From IMG/VR virus record IMGVR_UViG_3300005525_000097, positions 1 to 25,129 of that record: a stretch of 25,129 nucleotides of DNA. The stretch is one strand, 5' to 3'. Under the pieces are notes generated by a model, which was not told the DNA's origin, did no database searches, and saw only the letters and a list, made by a program, of their open reading frames with translations. This document shows positions 7,669-14,700 of the stretch, piece after piece. Position 1 is the first letter of the stretch; each line of letters starts with the position of its first letter. A program made the position numbers and the translations under genes. The DNA comes from a virus.

Positions 7669-7720
7669 GTTCCCTATTGCATCAATTTGGCACGGACGAT
7701 ATATTGTAAGTGTTGGGTTT
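7669..7720 (+). promoter_or_regulatory. Promoter-like element P2 (52-bp repeat, copy 2)
   Basis: This copy has TTGCAT (7677-7682), a 17-bp spacer and TATATT (7700-7705), giving a predicted start near 7712. It matches copy 1 at 51 of 52 positions; the one change, A to C, lies in the -35 box and in the 11-bp palindrome and weakens the palindrome. It precedes the gene at 7752. The 116-bp gap at 7636-7751 holds nothing else evident, and no hairpin terminator is seen upstream of it. Confidence 0.7.
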
Positions 7721-7751
7721 AGTTGGTTTGAAATGCGAAAGGGAAAATGAA

Positions 7752-7952
7752 ATGGGACAGTCGATTGAGCCGCTAATGTTCGACTCTGTGATGTCGATCG
7801 CTTTTATCAATCACGGTAGGGGGGATGACGTCGTCGTATGGGTTTGTGAGTCCCCGAAGGCTTACAAAGATGCTCTTGAAAGGCTTGCCGGACAAAAGCA
7901 TTGCAAGATTATACACAAAGGCGCAAGCGTCATAGTTCGAGAAGAAAGCTAG
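7752..7952 (+). CDS. Small hypothetical protein
   Basis: A 66-residue protein, MGQSIEPLMFDSVMSIAFIN at the start, then VVVWVCESPKAYKDALERLAG and a KIIHKGASVIVREES end: a short alpha/beta pattern with no known family. The ATG at 7752 has GAAAGGG eight bases upstream. A GTG at 7710 in the same frame is rejected because it lies at the predicted transcription start of P2. It is the first gene after that element. Confidence 0.72.
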   Translation: MGQSIEPLMFDSVMSIAFINHGRGDDVVVWVCESPKAYKDALERLAGQKHCKIIHKGASVIVREES

Positions 7953-7969
7953 AAATGGGGAGATGAAAA

Positions 7970-8275
7970 ATGAGCCAACCAAGTAAAAAATTATTCGATT
8001 CATTCCTGCGATGTAGCGAACTGGAATGCGTCCTGAGAAACTGGTCCACTGACGACCAAAAGGCAATGCGCGATTACACCCTCGACGAGTTGATCGGGCT
8101 TGCCAGGGAACGACTGGAAGAGTTCCGCGAATCTGGACACGTGCTGCATGAAGGGCGATTTTCGGACGATCCTGACGAACGTAAGTACTGCCGCGAAGAG
8201 ATGCGGAAGGTTCAGGTTTGGCTTAAAAAGGCCCAAGCCGAACGGGATCCAGTTTTTCAACACAAGGGAAAATGA
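7970..8275 (+). CDS. Hypothetical acidic helical protein
   Basis: The 101-residue protein is largely helical and charged: MSQPSKKLFDSFLRCSELEC, then YTLDELIGLARERLEEFRES and YCREEMRKVQVWLKKAQAER. No family was recognised and there is no membrane segment. GGGGAG lies seven bases before the ATG. It sits 17 bp after the previous gene and one base before the next start, in an operon from P2. Confidence 0.75.
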   Translation: MSQPSKKLFDSFLRCSELECVLRNWSTDDQKAMRDYTLDELIGLARERLEEFRESGHVLHEGRFSDDPDERKYCREEMRKVQVWLKKAQAERDPVFQHKGK

Positions 8276-8276
8276 A

Positions 8277-8759
8277 ATGTGCGAAATAATGACCGACAAG
8301 CGAGGCTTTGAAATTGAAACCTGTTCCCGCTGTGGTGGCTCGGGTGAGTTCTCCTACTGCGAGATGTACGGGAGCCGATGCTTCAAGTGCCATGGAAAGA
8401 GGGTTGTGTTGACCAAGAAGGGTTCTGTTGCAAAGGCGTTCTTCGACTCTCTGTTTGTCGTTCCGGCGCTAACCATCAAGGTTGGTGACGTAATCTTCTC
8501 GGGCGGCCTGAATAACAAAAAGAGAAGGGTCTTGGCCGTCGTCCCTGAATGCTACGACTGTTGCTCTATTGTGGACGGGGTCAAAATCCCCACCACCAAG
8601 ATTGAGATGGAGGGCCTGACTTTCTACGCTCATTCCGATACCTTGGTTACCAAGTGCGAACCAAAAGCACTTTACGAAGAACGATTGGCCAAGGCCCTGG
8701 AATACCAAGCAAGCTTGACCAAGGCCGGAAAGCCACGAAAGACGAAGGTGGCAAAGTGA
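8277..8759 (+). CDS. DnaJ-like zinc-finger phage protein
   Basis: A 160-residue protein with an N-terminal zinc-ribbon: CSRCGGSGEFSYC (C16, C19, C28) and CFKCHGK (C35, C38), resembling the CxxCxGxG repeats of DnaJ. Similar small Cys-rich proteins are common in phages and have no known role. The remainder contains VGDVIFSGGLNNKKRRVLAV and a basic C-terminus (KAGKPRKTKVAK). The ATG has AAGGGAAAATGAA directly before it, nearly the same leader as the gene at 7752. The stop overlaps the next start as GTGA. Confidence 0.82.
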   Translation: MCEIMTDKRGFEIETCSRCGGSGEFSYCEMYGSRCFKCHGKRVVLTKKGSVAKAFFDSLFVVPALTIKVGDVIFSGGLNNKKRRVLAVVPECYDCCSIVDGVKIPTTKIEMEGLTFYAHSDTLVTKCEPKALYEERLAKALEYQASLTKAGKPRKTKVAK

Positions 8760-9046
8760 CTGATCCGAATCGATCAAGCCGCGTCGGCAAGAAAGCACCA
8801 TGGCCCAAGGGCAAGCCCCGCAATCCGGTCGACCCGCGATGGAAGGCCCTTCGGTCTTTGATCTTGAAGGCCTTGGCCGAACCGTCAAGGCATGAGCCAG
8901 CCGGAGAGAATATCCGCTCGGCGGCCTATATCGCCACCCTGTGCGGGGTTGGCCGTCCTACGGTGTCGAAGTGGATCCACAAACGAGCGAACCCACCGCC
9001 GGAAGCCGTCGAAGCTATGGCCAAGTGGCTTTCACTCTTGGACTGA
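8756..9046 (+). CDS. Helix-turn-helix DNA-binding protein (Cro/XRE-like)
   Basis: The 96-residue protein has a basic N-terminus (SSRVGKKAPWPKGKPR) and a C-terminal helix-turn-helix, SAAYIATLCGVGRPTVSKWI (about residues 55-74), followed by HKRANPPPEAVEAMAKWLSL as in Cro/XRE domains. The GTG start overlaps the previous stop as GTGA and has GAAGGTGG upstream. As the last gene of the island it may regulate the two promoter-like elements, which share a palindrome; this is an inference. It overlaps the 3' end of the opposite-strand HTH gene by 15 bp. Confidence 0.75.
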   Translation: MTDPNRSSRVGKKAPWPKGKPRNPVDPRWKALRSLILKALAEPSRHEPAGENIRSAAYIATLCGVGRPTVSKWIHKRANPPPEAVEAMAKWLSLLD

Positions 9047-9280
9047 GTTCTTCACCGCGTCGGCAATCCGCCGCCGCTCGGTCCTAATCCGGTCCACTTC
9101 GCTTTGGCGGACTCGCCGGATATTCCCGGGGAACGGGACGTATTCGATCATCCCGGTATCTACCCATTTCCGAACCGTGGCGCGTACCACGCCAAGTTGG
9201 GCGGCCACTTCGGTTAGCCCCAAAAGGGGATCCTCGGCGTGGGTCTTCAAGGCTCGTATCTTGCGGTCTTTGTCGGTCAT
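9032..9280 (-). CDS. MerR/excisionase-like helix-turn-helix protein
   Basis: This 82-residue protein holds LGLTEVAAQLGVVRATVRKW (about residues 20-39), then VDTGMIEYVPFPGNIRRVRQSEV: the winged helix-turn-helix pattern of MerR and excisionase-type proteins, with a basic C-terminal helix. The ATG at 9280 overlaps the large terminase stop as ATGA and has GGGA upstream, so it is translated together with the terminase. Roles could be regulation or DNA recognition in packaging. A separate small terminase candidate exists at 13998. Confidence 0.75.
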   Translation of the reverse strand: MTDKDRKIRALKTHAEDPLLGLTEVAAQLGVVRATVRKWVDTGMIEYVPFPGNIRRVRQSEVDRIRTERRRIADAVKNSVQE

Positions 9281-10737
9281 TGCTTCCCATGCCTCCCGTT
9301 TACTATTCCACCCCACTGGTTGGCCTGCATCTCTTTGGAGATGTAGCAAGCGTAGGAAGTGCCGTCGATTTGATCGGCCACTTCATCCGGTCTACCTTGC
9401 CAAGCCGTATGCTCGCCCAAGTACGTTCGAACCCATGGATCCATCACTTCCGGGATCCGGACCAAGCCGTCTTCCACTCGGCTGATGGCCCCCGCCGCCA
9501 CGGCCCGCTCAAGCTTTGCCCCTCGGTGGCTTTCGGCCATGCCCGGGATCTTGGGACCGATCAAGCGGACCTTCCGGCCCTTTATCTCTTTAGCGAGTGC
9601 GGGCCCGAAGTGCGCGTTTTCGATGTTCACACTGGGGACGTCCATCGAAGCCAAGTGATCGTTGAACCGGGCCTTCAAGTCCGGCCACTCGACTTGGATC
9701 CGGCACGTCGATCGAAGGAATAGAAGATGGCGGGGCCTATAGTAGTCCCACACTTGGCAAACGGACCAAGAGGGCTCTTTCCCCCTGTCCTGTTCCGCTC
9801 GTTCCCGCGATGTCCCCGCTGTGTCGATGATGCCGAACCGTCGAAGGTGCCCCCTGGGTATGGTCACCGCTTCACCATGGATCAAACATTGGATGTCGCC
9901 GTTGGGAAGTGTCCCGTAGGTCTTGAACCAATCCCGGTCGAAGACTCCCGAAGCTTGGGAAAGCCAGTTACCGCCCAAGAGGGCTTCCCGCTCGGCCCTC
10001 GGAAGTGATCGAAGACGGTCTTCGTATTCGGGATCCGCCGTTGTCAAAGCGGGGTTGTCCCGAAGCGTGGCCGGGATGAAAGTGAAGCTCAAGGCTTTGC
10101 CCTTGATATGCTCCAAGCCTTCCCGCGTATCGGACCACTCAAGTGAATCATCACTTGACCGCTTGAACCATCGAATCACCCCGGCGCGTTCGGGGATGGG
10201 GGTACCAAGCAAAGGATCAATCCACCATTCCAAGAGTCGGGCCACCCAGGAACCGGGCTCCGGGTTGCACGTCGCGCGCATGTACGGCTTCACGGGGCCC
10301 ATCGATCGCATACGTGAAACCAAGTACCAAAATTGTCCCTCACTAAAGTGGGTCAATTCGTCCCAAGCCACCAACGGGATTTCCGTTCCTTGCCAATCAA
10401 GCTTATCGTTTTCATGCTCCAAGTGGCTGAACTTGATGTATGCCCCCGAAGGGAAACGACAATCCATCGCGCTTTCACGGAGCTTGCCACCCGCCAACGG
10501 ATAAAGCTCGCAAGCCTTGTCCCAAAGGCCCTGGGACGCGGATATTTGCTTGTAGGTCCGTCGAAAGATAACCGGGGTCCAAGTCGGGTGGTTGATACCG
10601 CGAAGACAATCGAGAAGCAAACAATAGGTCTTTCCGCCACCCGCGCCACCGCCATAAATGGCGATGTCCGCCGGTGTCGACAGAAAGGCCGTTTGTGGGC
10701 CCGGTTGTGGGCCGATACGAATAGCTTCCGCTATCAT
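9277..10737 (-). CDS. terL: Terminase large subunit
   Basis: The 486-residue protein has an ATPase domain with Walker A GGGAGGGKT (29-37), Walker B LVAWDE (122-127) and the coupling motif TCNP (156-159). The C-terminal nuclease domain contains RRFGIIDTAG (D305) and ends with DEVADQIDGTSYA, the final acidic motif. It pumps DNA into the prohead and cuts it. The start at 10737 overlaps the previous stop as ATGA; an ATG at 10794 would give a 60-bp overlap and is less likely. Portal and minor head genes, which normally follow, are missing here. Confidence 0.97.
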   Translation of the reverse strand: MIAEAIRIGPQPGPQTAFLSTPADIAIYGGGAGGGKTYCLLLDCLRGINHPTWTPVIFRRTYKQISASQGLWDKACELYPLAGGKLRESAMDCRFPSGAYIKFSHLEHENDKLDWQGTEIPLVAWDELTHFSEGQFWYLVSRMRSMGPVKPYMRATCNPEPGSWVARLLEWWIDPLLGTPIPERAGVIRWFKRSSDDSLEWSDTREGLEHIKGKALSFTFIPATLRDNPALTTADPEYEDRLRSLPRAEREALLGGNWLSQASGVFDRDWFKTYGTLPNGDIQCLIHGEAVTIPRGHLRRFGIIDTAGTSRERAEQDRGKEPSWSVCQVWDYYRPRHLLFLRSTCRIQVEWPDLKARFNDHLASMDVPSVNIENAHFGPALAKEIKGRKVRLIGPKIPGMAESHRGAKLERAVAAGAISRVEDGLVRIPEVMDPWVRTYLGEHTAWQGRPDEVADQIDGTSYACYISKEMQANQWGGIVNGRHGKQ

Positions 10738-11573
10738 GAAGTCGCTTGGTTGACTGGTTGAAGAAAGTCGATGACCCCAGTTGCTAGAGGCCATACCGCC
10801 GCCGGGGTTGTGTCATACCGCCGAAGATCCCAGTACAGTCGACCCGCCGGAAGAGTTGATACGGCGCGGGCCTTCAAACTGAGCCGGACCGATCGAATAG
10901 GATCCGACCCGACAACGATCCCCACAAGCGAAGCATCACCTGACACAAAGCTTCCACCGCTCGGGGTGACCAAGCCATCGGAAGAACTTACTTGCAAGCT
11001 GATGGGATCCGCGTTGATGTCCGGTTTGGCCGTCCACACAAGCCGACCGGTCCCGTTCTTGGCGCTCGGATGAATGCCAATGATCATTTCGGAATTGCTC
11101 TTGAGATACTGCCGAAAGTTAGCGACGTAGTAATCTCCAAGGGATTCCCGTTCTGCCCGGGTCACTACTTGAGTCGCCACCTGAGCCACCCCGGACACTC
11201 CTTGAGACACGCTGAACCGGCCCAAAAGGATGTTGACTACTTGGTTGGCAATTGTGTCATCGAGTGCGTTAGCCAATTCTTCCGCTTCTATTTGAGGCGG
11301 GATGACGTCATACAAGCGAACGTAGGTGGAATCGGCCTTGATGTCGATTAGGCCGCTAGCCACCTGGGCCCCGCTCAAGGAAACATCGACCCGATATACT
11401 GCCGGGGTCAACGTCCCAATGTCGACCGTGAAGCTGCCTTGAGCAAAGGATTGACCAACAAGCGTAAAGGGGCTCCCCACCACGGCGGTTTCAGCCGGGT
11501 ACGGGCCGCGAATCACGGCCACCGGACTCGAAGAATTCGAAATTGGAAGATCGACGAACAATGAAACCGGCAT
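10734..11573 (-). CDS. Virion structural protein, probably fibre or baseplate related
   Basis: The 279-residue protein is beta-rich and has two parts. The first (about 1-85, GPYPAETAVVGSPFTLVGQS and SFTVDIGTLTPAVYRVDVSL) looks like an Ig-like or carbohydrate-binding sandwich. A helical linker follows (EELANALDDTIANQVVNILL). The C-terminal part (about 165-270) ends LSLKARAVSTLPAGRLYWDL, similar in pattern to the small baseplate-type protein at 17580. It sits between a fibre gene and the large terminase. I do not recognise a specific family. Confidence 0.7.
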   Translation of the reverse strand: MPVSLFVDLPISNSSSPVAVIRGPYPAETAVVGSPFTLVGQSFAQGSFTVDIGTLTPAVYRVDVSLSGAQVASGLIDIKADSTYVRLYDVIPPQIEAEELANALDDTIANQVVNILLGRFSVSQGVSGVAQVATQVVTRAERESLGDYYVANFRQYLKSNSEMIIGIHPSAKNGTGRLVWTAKPDINADPISLQVSSSDGLVTPSGGSFVSGDASLVGIVVGSDPIRSVRLSLKARAVSTLPAGRLYWDLRRYDTTPAAVWPLATGVIDFLQPVNQATS

Positions 11574-11586
11574 ATTTGCAATCGCT

Positions 11587-14001
11587 TTATAGGTTTGGCC
11601 TAAATCCGCTGACTTTTACGTGAATTGCACAAGACCTAAGGATCCCATTTACGGTCGTCTCTTCGACAAGATCATCATAAATAGAGTCAGATGGTGCTAA
11701 ATCCGGCCACCCCGATCCGTATGTATGAGGTAACGAAAGGATAAAAGACCCCGATGTGCTATCCGGGCTTGCACCTAATTGATCTAGGCTCCCGGACGAG
11801 TACGAAGCTTGTGGACTCGCCGGGGAGAAAGTTTGCATCACAACGGTGCTGTGGCTGCTGTTCACGGCCATCCAATAATGACCACGGGTCAAGGAAAAGG
11901 TACTTCCACCGGATCTCGTAGCGTTGATAAGGCCAGCGTTATTCACGCTCATAGCCGCTGTGTATGCAATAGGGGCCCCGACGGGGACCCCGTGAGTACT
12001 TCTGTTTGCATAGATGGCCATCTCGATGAATTGCGAAGGCCCTGCCGTGATTACTCTTGCCCCAAAACGGGTAATCGTAATGTCGTTTGGCAAATAGAAG
12101 GGGATGAAGCGTATTGAGTTAGCCAACAAGGCAGCACCTGACACAAGTTGCCCGCGTCCGAGTTGATACCAACACCCTTCGATATAACCCGGATGGTCAC
12201 CACCACCACCACCTGCGCCGAAAGGGCCCACCGTCGCGCCGTTCACTCTCGCAAACATGCCCGCCGAGGTCGTCCACACGTCGCCATTCGTCGGAGTCGT
12301 TGGGGCCGTGCCGTGGGGGATCCGAAGAGGGGCTAAAGACGTCGTGGCCGCCGGAAGCGTTGCCATGCCCGTCAATGTCAACGAGGACCCGGAAGCCGCT
12401 CCGATGTTGGGGGTGATCAACGTGGGGCTAGTCGCCCTAACGGGGGATCCTGAACCCGTGGCCGCCGTCCACACAGGAAGGGCCGAAGCGCCGCCACCGA
12501 CAAGAATGTCGGTGGTCGCCCCTGCGGCCAATGTCTGATGGGCCCCCGTGGCCGTGGTTCCGGCTGCAATGAGTCCGAAAGGCGTGGTCGATGTTGCTCT
12601 ACCGGTCCCACCTTGGGCCACTGTGACCACCGCTTGATCGGTCAAGACGTTGGCCGAAGCATTCGGAAAGGTGTATGTCTTCAGTGATGTAGCCGGACCG
12701 GCCACCGCGAAGAAAGCGTTCCCGGTTCCGCCATTCCCTCCACCAAGTGTTCCAGTTACCCCCGTCGATAACGGAAGGCCATTGCAATTGGTTAGCGTCC
12801 CTGACGTCGGAGTCCCAAGGATCGGAGTGACAAGCGTTGGGCTGGTCGCCTTCACGTAATCGCCGGACCCAGTAACGGCCACACCAACGATTGATGTGGA
12901 ACTTGCCCACTCAGTCGCTTGCCCCGCCGTCGGGGTTCCGGAGTTCGATACGTTTCCGCCACCCGCCGGGGTAGCCCATGTCCCGTCACCGCGCCAATAA
13001 GAAGATGCCGAAGCGCCCGTCCCACTGTTCAAATTGGTCACGGGTAGATTGCCCGTTACACCGGTCGACAATGGAAGGCCGTTGCAATTGGTCAAGGTCC
13101 CCGAAGTCGGAGTTCCAAGAATCGGAGTGACAAGCGTTGGACTTGTCGCCTTCACGTAAGATCCCGAGCCCGTGACGGCCACTCCAAGCAGGGTTGTGGA
13201 ACTAGCCCACTCAGCCGCTTGTCCCGCCGTCGGGCTCCCCGAGCTTGATAAGTTTCCGCTTCCCGAAGGCGTGGCCCACGTCCCGTCACCCCTCCAGAAA
13301 GTCGAAGCCGAAGCCGATGTCCCGCTGTTCAAATTTGTCACGGGTAGATTGCCCGTTACACCGGTCGATAACGGAAGGCCGGTACAGTTGGTCAAAACCC
13401 CTGACGTTGGAGTTCCAAGGATCGGAGTGACAAGCGTTGGACTTGTTGCTTTTACATAAGATCCCGAGCCCGTAACGGCCACCCCAATGAGGGTTGTAGA
13501 GCTTGACCACTCCGCAGATTGTCCCGCCGTCGGGGTTCCGGAGTTCGATACGTTTCCGCCGCCCGGTGGAGTGGCCCAAGTCCCATCACCCCGCCAATAT
13601 GTCGTCGATGTAGCCGAAGCCCCGCCGTTTAGTCGTGCGATGGGAAGATTGCCCGTTACCCCGGTGGCCAATGGAAGGCCCGTACAGTTCACAAGGCTTC
13701 CCGCCGTTGGCGTCCCAAGGTTAGGGGTTACCAACGTGGGGCTTGTCGCTTTTACATAAGATCCCGAGCCCGTGACGGCCACCCCAACGATGGTTGACTC
13801 CGATAGCCATTCAGCAGCTTGGCCCGTTGTGGGGGTTCCCGAGTTCGATACGTTTCCGGTCCCTCCCCCCGCCGCGTAGGTCAATTGAGTAACGCCACCC
13901 GCGAACGAAGACACGGCTAGAACTTGGCCAACGGTTGGGGATCCTGATGGAAGCCGAACGATACCGCTAGGGGTTACAAGAATGCTCGCTAGATAGCTCA
14001 T
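11587..14001 (-). CDS. Long repeat-containing tail fibre protein
   Basis: This is an 804-residue fibre. After a short N-terminal part ([20 protein letters not shown]) it carries about four 100-residue repeats (about residues 47-445), each with [41 protein letters not shown] and [11 protein letters not shown] motifs, typical of phage tail fibres. A Gly/Thr-rich part follows. The last 200 residues from [19 protein letters not shown] are different and probably form the receptor-binding tip. The start overlaps the small terminase stop as ATGA. A fibre between the two terminase genes is unusual. Confidence 0.9.
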   Translation of the reverse strand: MSYLASILVTPSGIVRLPSGSPTVGQVLAVSSFAGGVTQLTYAAGGGTGNVSNSGTPTTGQAAEWLSESTIVGVAVTGSGSYVKATSPTLVTPNLGTPTAGSLVNCTGLPLATGVTGNLPIARLNGGASATSTTYWRGDGTWATPPGGGNVSNSGTPTAGQSAEWSSSTTLIGVAVTGSGSYVKATSPTLVTPILGTPTSGVLTNCTGLPLSTGVTGNLPVTNLNSGTSASASTFWRGDGTWATPSGSGNLSSSGSPTAGQAAEWASSTTLLGVAVTGSGSYVKATSPTLVTPILGTPTSGTLTNCNGLPLSTGVTGNLPVTNLNSGTGASASSYWRGDGTWATPAGGGNVSNSGTPTAGQATEWASSTSIVGVAVTGSGDYVKATSPTLVTPILGTPTSGTLTNCNGLPLSTGVTGTLGGGNGGTGNAFFAVAGPATSLKTYTFPNASANVLTDQAVVTVAQGGTGRATSTTPFGLIAAGTTATGAHQTLAAGATTDILVGGGASALPVWTAATGSGSPVRATSPTLITPNIGAASGSSLTLTGMATLPAATTSLAPLRIPHGTAPTTPTNGDVWTTSAGMFARVNGATVGPFGAGGGGGDHPGYIEGCWYQLGRGQLVSGAALLANSIRFIPFYLPNDITITRFGARVITAGPSQFIEMAIYANRSTHGVPVGAPIAYTAAMSVNNAGLINATRSGGSTFSLTRGHYWMAVNSSHSTVVMQTFSPASPQASYSSGSLDQLGASPDSTSGSFILSLPHTYGSGWPDLAPSDSIYDDLVEETTVNGILRSCAIHVKVSGFRPNL
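12661..13860 (-). repeat. Four in-frame 300-bp repeats in the tail fibre gene
   Basis: The conserved TTTCCG block recurs at 13853, 13553, 13253 and 12953, exactly 300 bp apart (100 codons). Blocks such as CAAGCGTTGG and GATCCCGAGCCCGT also recur at this spacing. Similarity is high at DNA level, including synonymous positions, which suggests duplication or gene conversion. The copies differ mostly in the SxxTxxG variable part. Confidence 0.92.
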
Positions 14002-14363
14002 TGTGGCTCTTGGCTTCTCCCGTTGTCGGGAAGGACGATCGAGACGTTAGTCACTTTTTCGGCGTTGGAATCAACTTTGATTTCCTTACCAAAGCCCCGA
14101 TCTTTATGCTTTCTTTCGAGATACCACATGGCGACCTTGGTGTTTCCGCCTTTCATGGCCGCATGGATGCAAGACTCCGCAAGATCCCCGGTTTCTTGCA
14201 ATGTCTCTTCCATGACTTCGCGGGCCCACTCATTGTTCTTCAACTTGGACTGTACCGTCTTTCGATTGACCCCAAGAATGGCCGAAATAATTTGAACAAT
14301 GCCACCCGCTTCACGGATGGCTTTTTCCCATTGGGCATTGGCAATCTTTTTTGGTGCGGCCAT
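13998..14363 (-). CDS. terS: Terminase small subunit (probable)
   Basis: A 121-residue protein with an N-terminal helix-turn-helix, [20 protein letters not shown] (about residues 17-36), and [20 protein letters not shown] behind it. Then comes the typical small-terminase stretch [20 protein letters not shown] and DRGFGKEI. It would bind the packaging site and recruit the large subunit. ATG at 14363 has AGGAG upstream and lies one base after the stop of the preceding small gene. An upstream start at 14459 is rejected because it overlaps that gene. The large subunit is two genes away. Confidence 0.72.
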   Translation of the reverse strand: MAAPKKIANAQWEKAIREAGGIVQIISAILGVNRKTVQSKLKNNEWAREVMEETLQETGDLAESCIHAAMKGGNTKVAMWYLERKHKDRGFGKEIKVDSNAEKVTNVSIVLPDNGRSQEPQ

Positions 14364-14364
14364 C

Positions 14365-14532
14365 CTATTTCCACACTCCTGATATTTTAACGAACGGATC
14401 AGATTGCTTCCACACGCCGGAGATGCGGATGTAAACTGTCGATTCTTTCCACACCTCACCCACCCGAAGCCAAACCTTAGTATAAGGTGCCGGTGGGGGC
14501 GATCCTTGGGGCGAAAGCAAAGTTAAAAGCAT
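14365..14532 (-). CDS. Small WK-repeat tail protein
   Basis: A 55-residue protein, MLLTLLSPQGSPPPAPYTKV, then three repeats of the form VGEVWKEST, ISGVWKQSD and ISGVWK, with the last ending the protein. Short proteins with repeated (V/I)xGVWK motifs are often found beside phage tail fibre genes. The ATG is 3 bp after the previous stop, and its own stop is one base before the small terminase ATG, which supports it as real. The function is unknown. Confidence 0.8.
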   Translation of the reverse strand: MLLTLLSPQGSPPPAPYTKVWLRVGEVWKESTVYIRISGVWKQSDPFVKISGVWK

Positions 14533-14535
14533 GAC

Positions 14536-14700
14536 TTAAACCAAAGTCAAAAGCAAGTTTTTCGTTTCCGTGGTTTTTGCGATCTGCGAATCAATCGACT
14601 CAATTTGCACTAAATCGCCGAGAGCAGAAGCGCTGGAACGAAGCTGCCCAAGGTAGACTAGTCTTCGTTCGCACAATCCAATCAATTCAGCAACAGTCAT
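14536..14700 (-). CDS. Small helical tail-associated protein
   Basis: A 54-residue protein with MTVAELIGLCERRLVYLGQL and then SASALGDLVQIESIDSQIAK. It is a two-helix coiled-coil type, similar to small proteins often found beside fibre genes in phages. The ATG overlaps the stop of the Kelch-like gene as TAATG. An in-frame start at 14799 would overlap that gene by about 100 bp and is rejected. The role is unknown. Confidence 0.8.
   Translation of the reverse strand: MTVAELIGLCERRLVYLGQLRSSASALGDLVQIESIDSQIAKTTETKNLLLTLV

Noticed and set aside
9032-9280. Small HTH gene as the small terminase subunit
   Set aside because: It lies after the large subunit and has a MerR/excisionase pattern. The protein at 13998-14363 has the more typical small-terminase HTH and [10 protein letters not shown] segment, though the alternative is not excluded.
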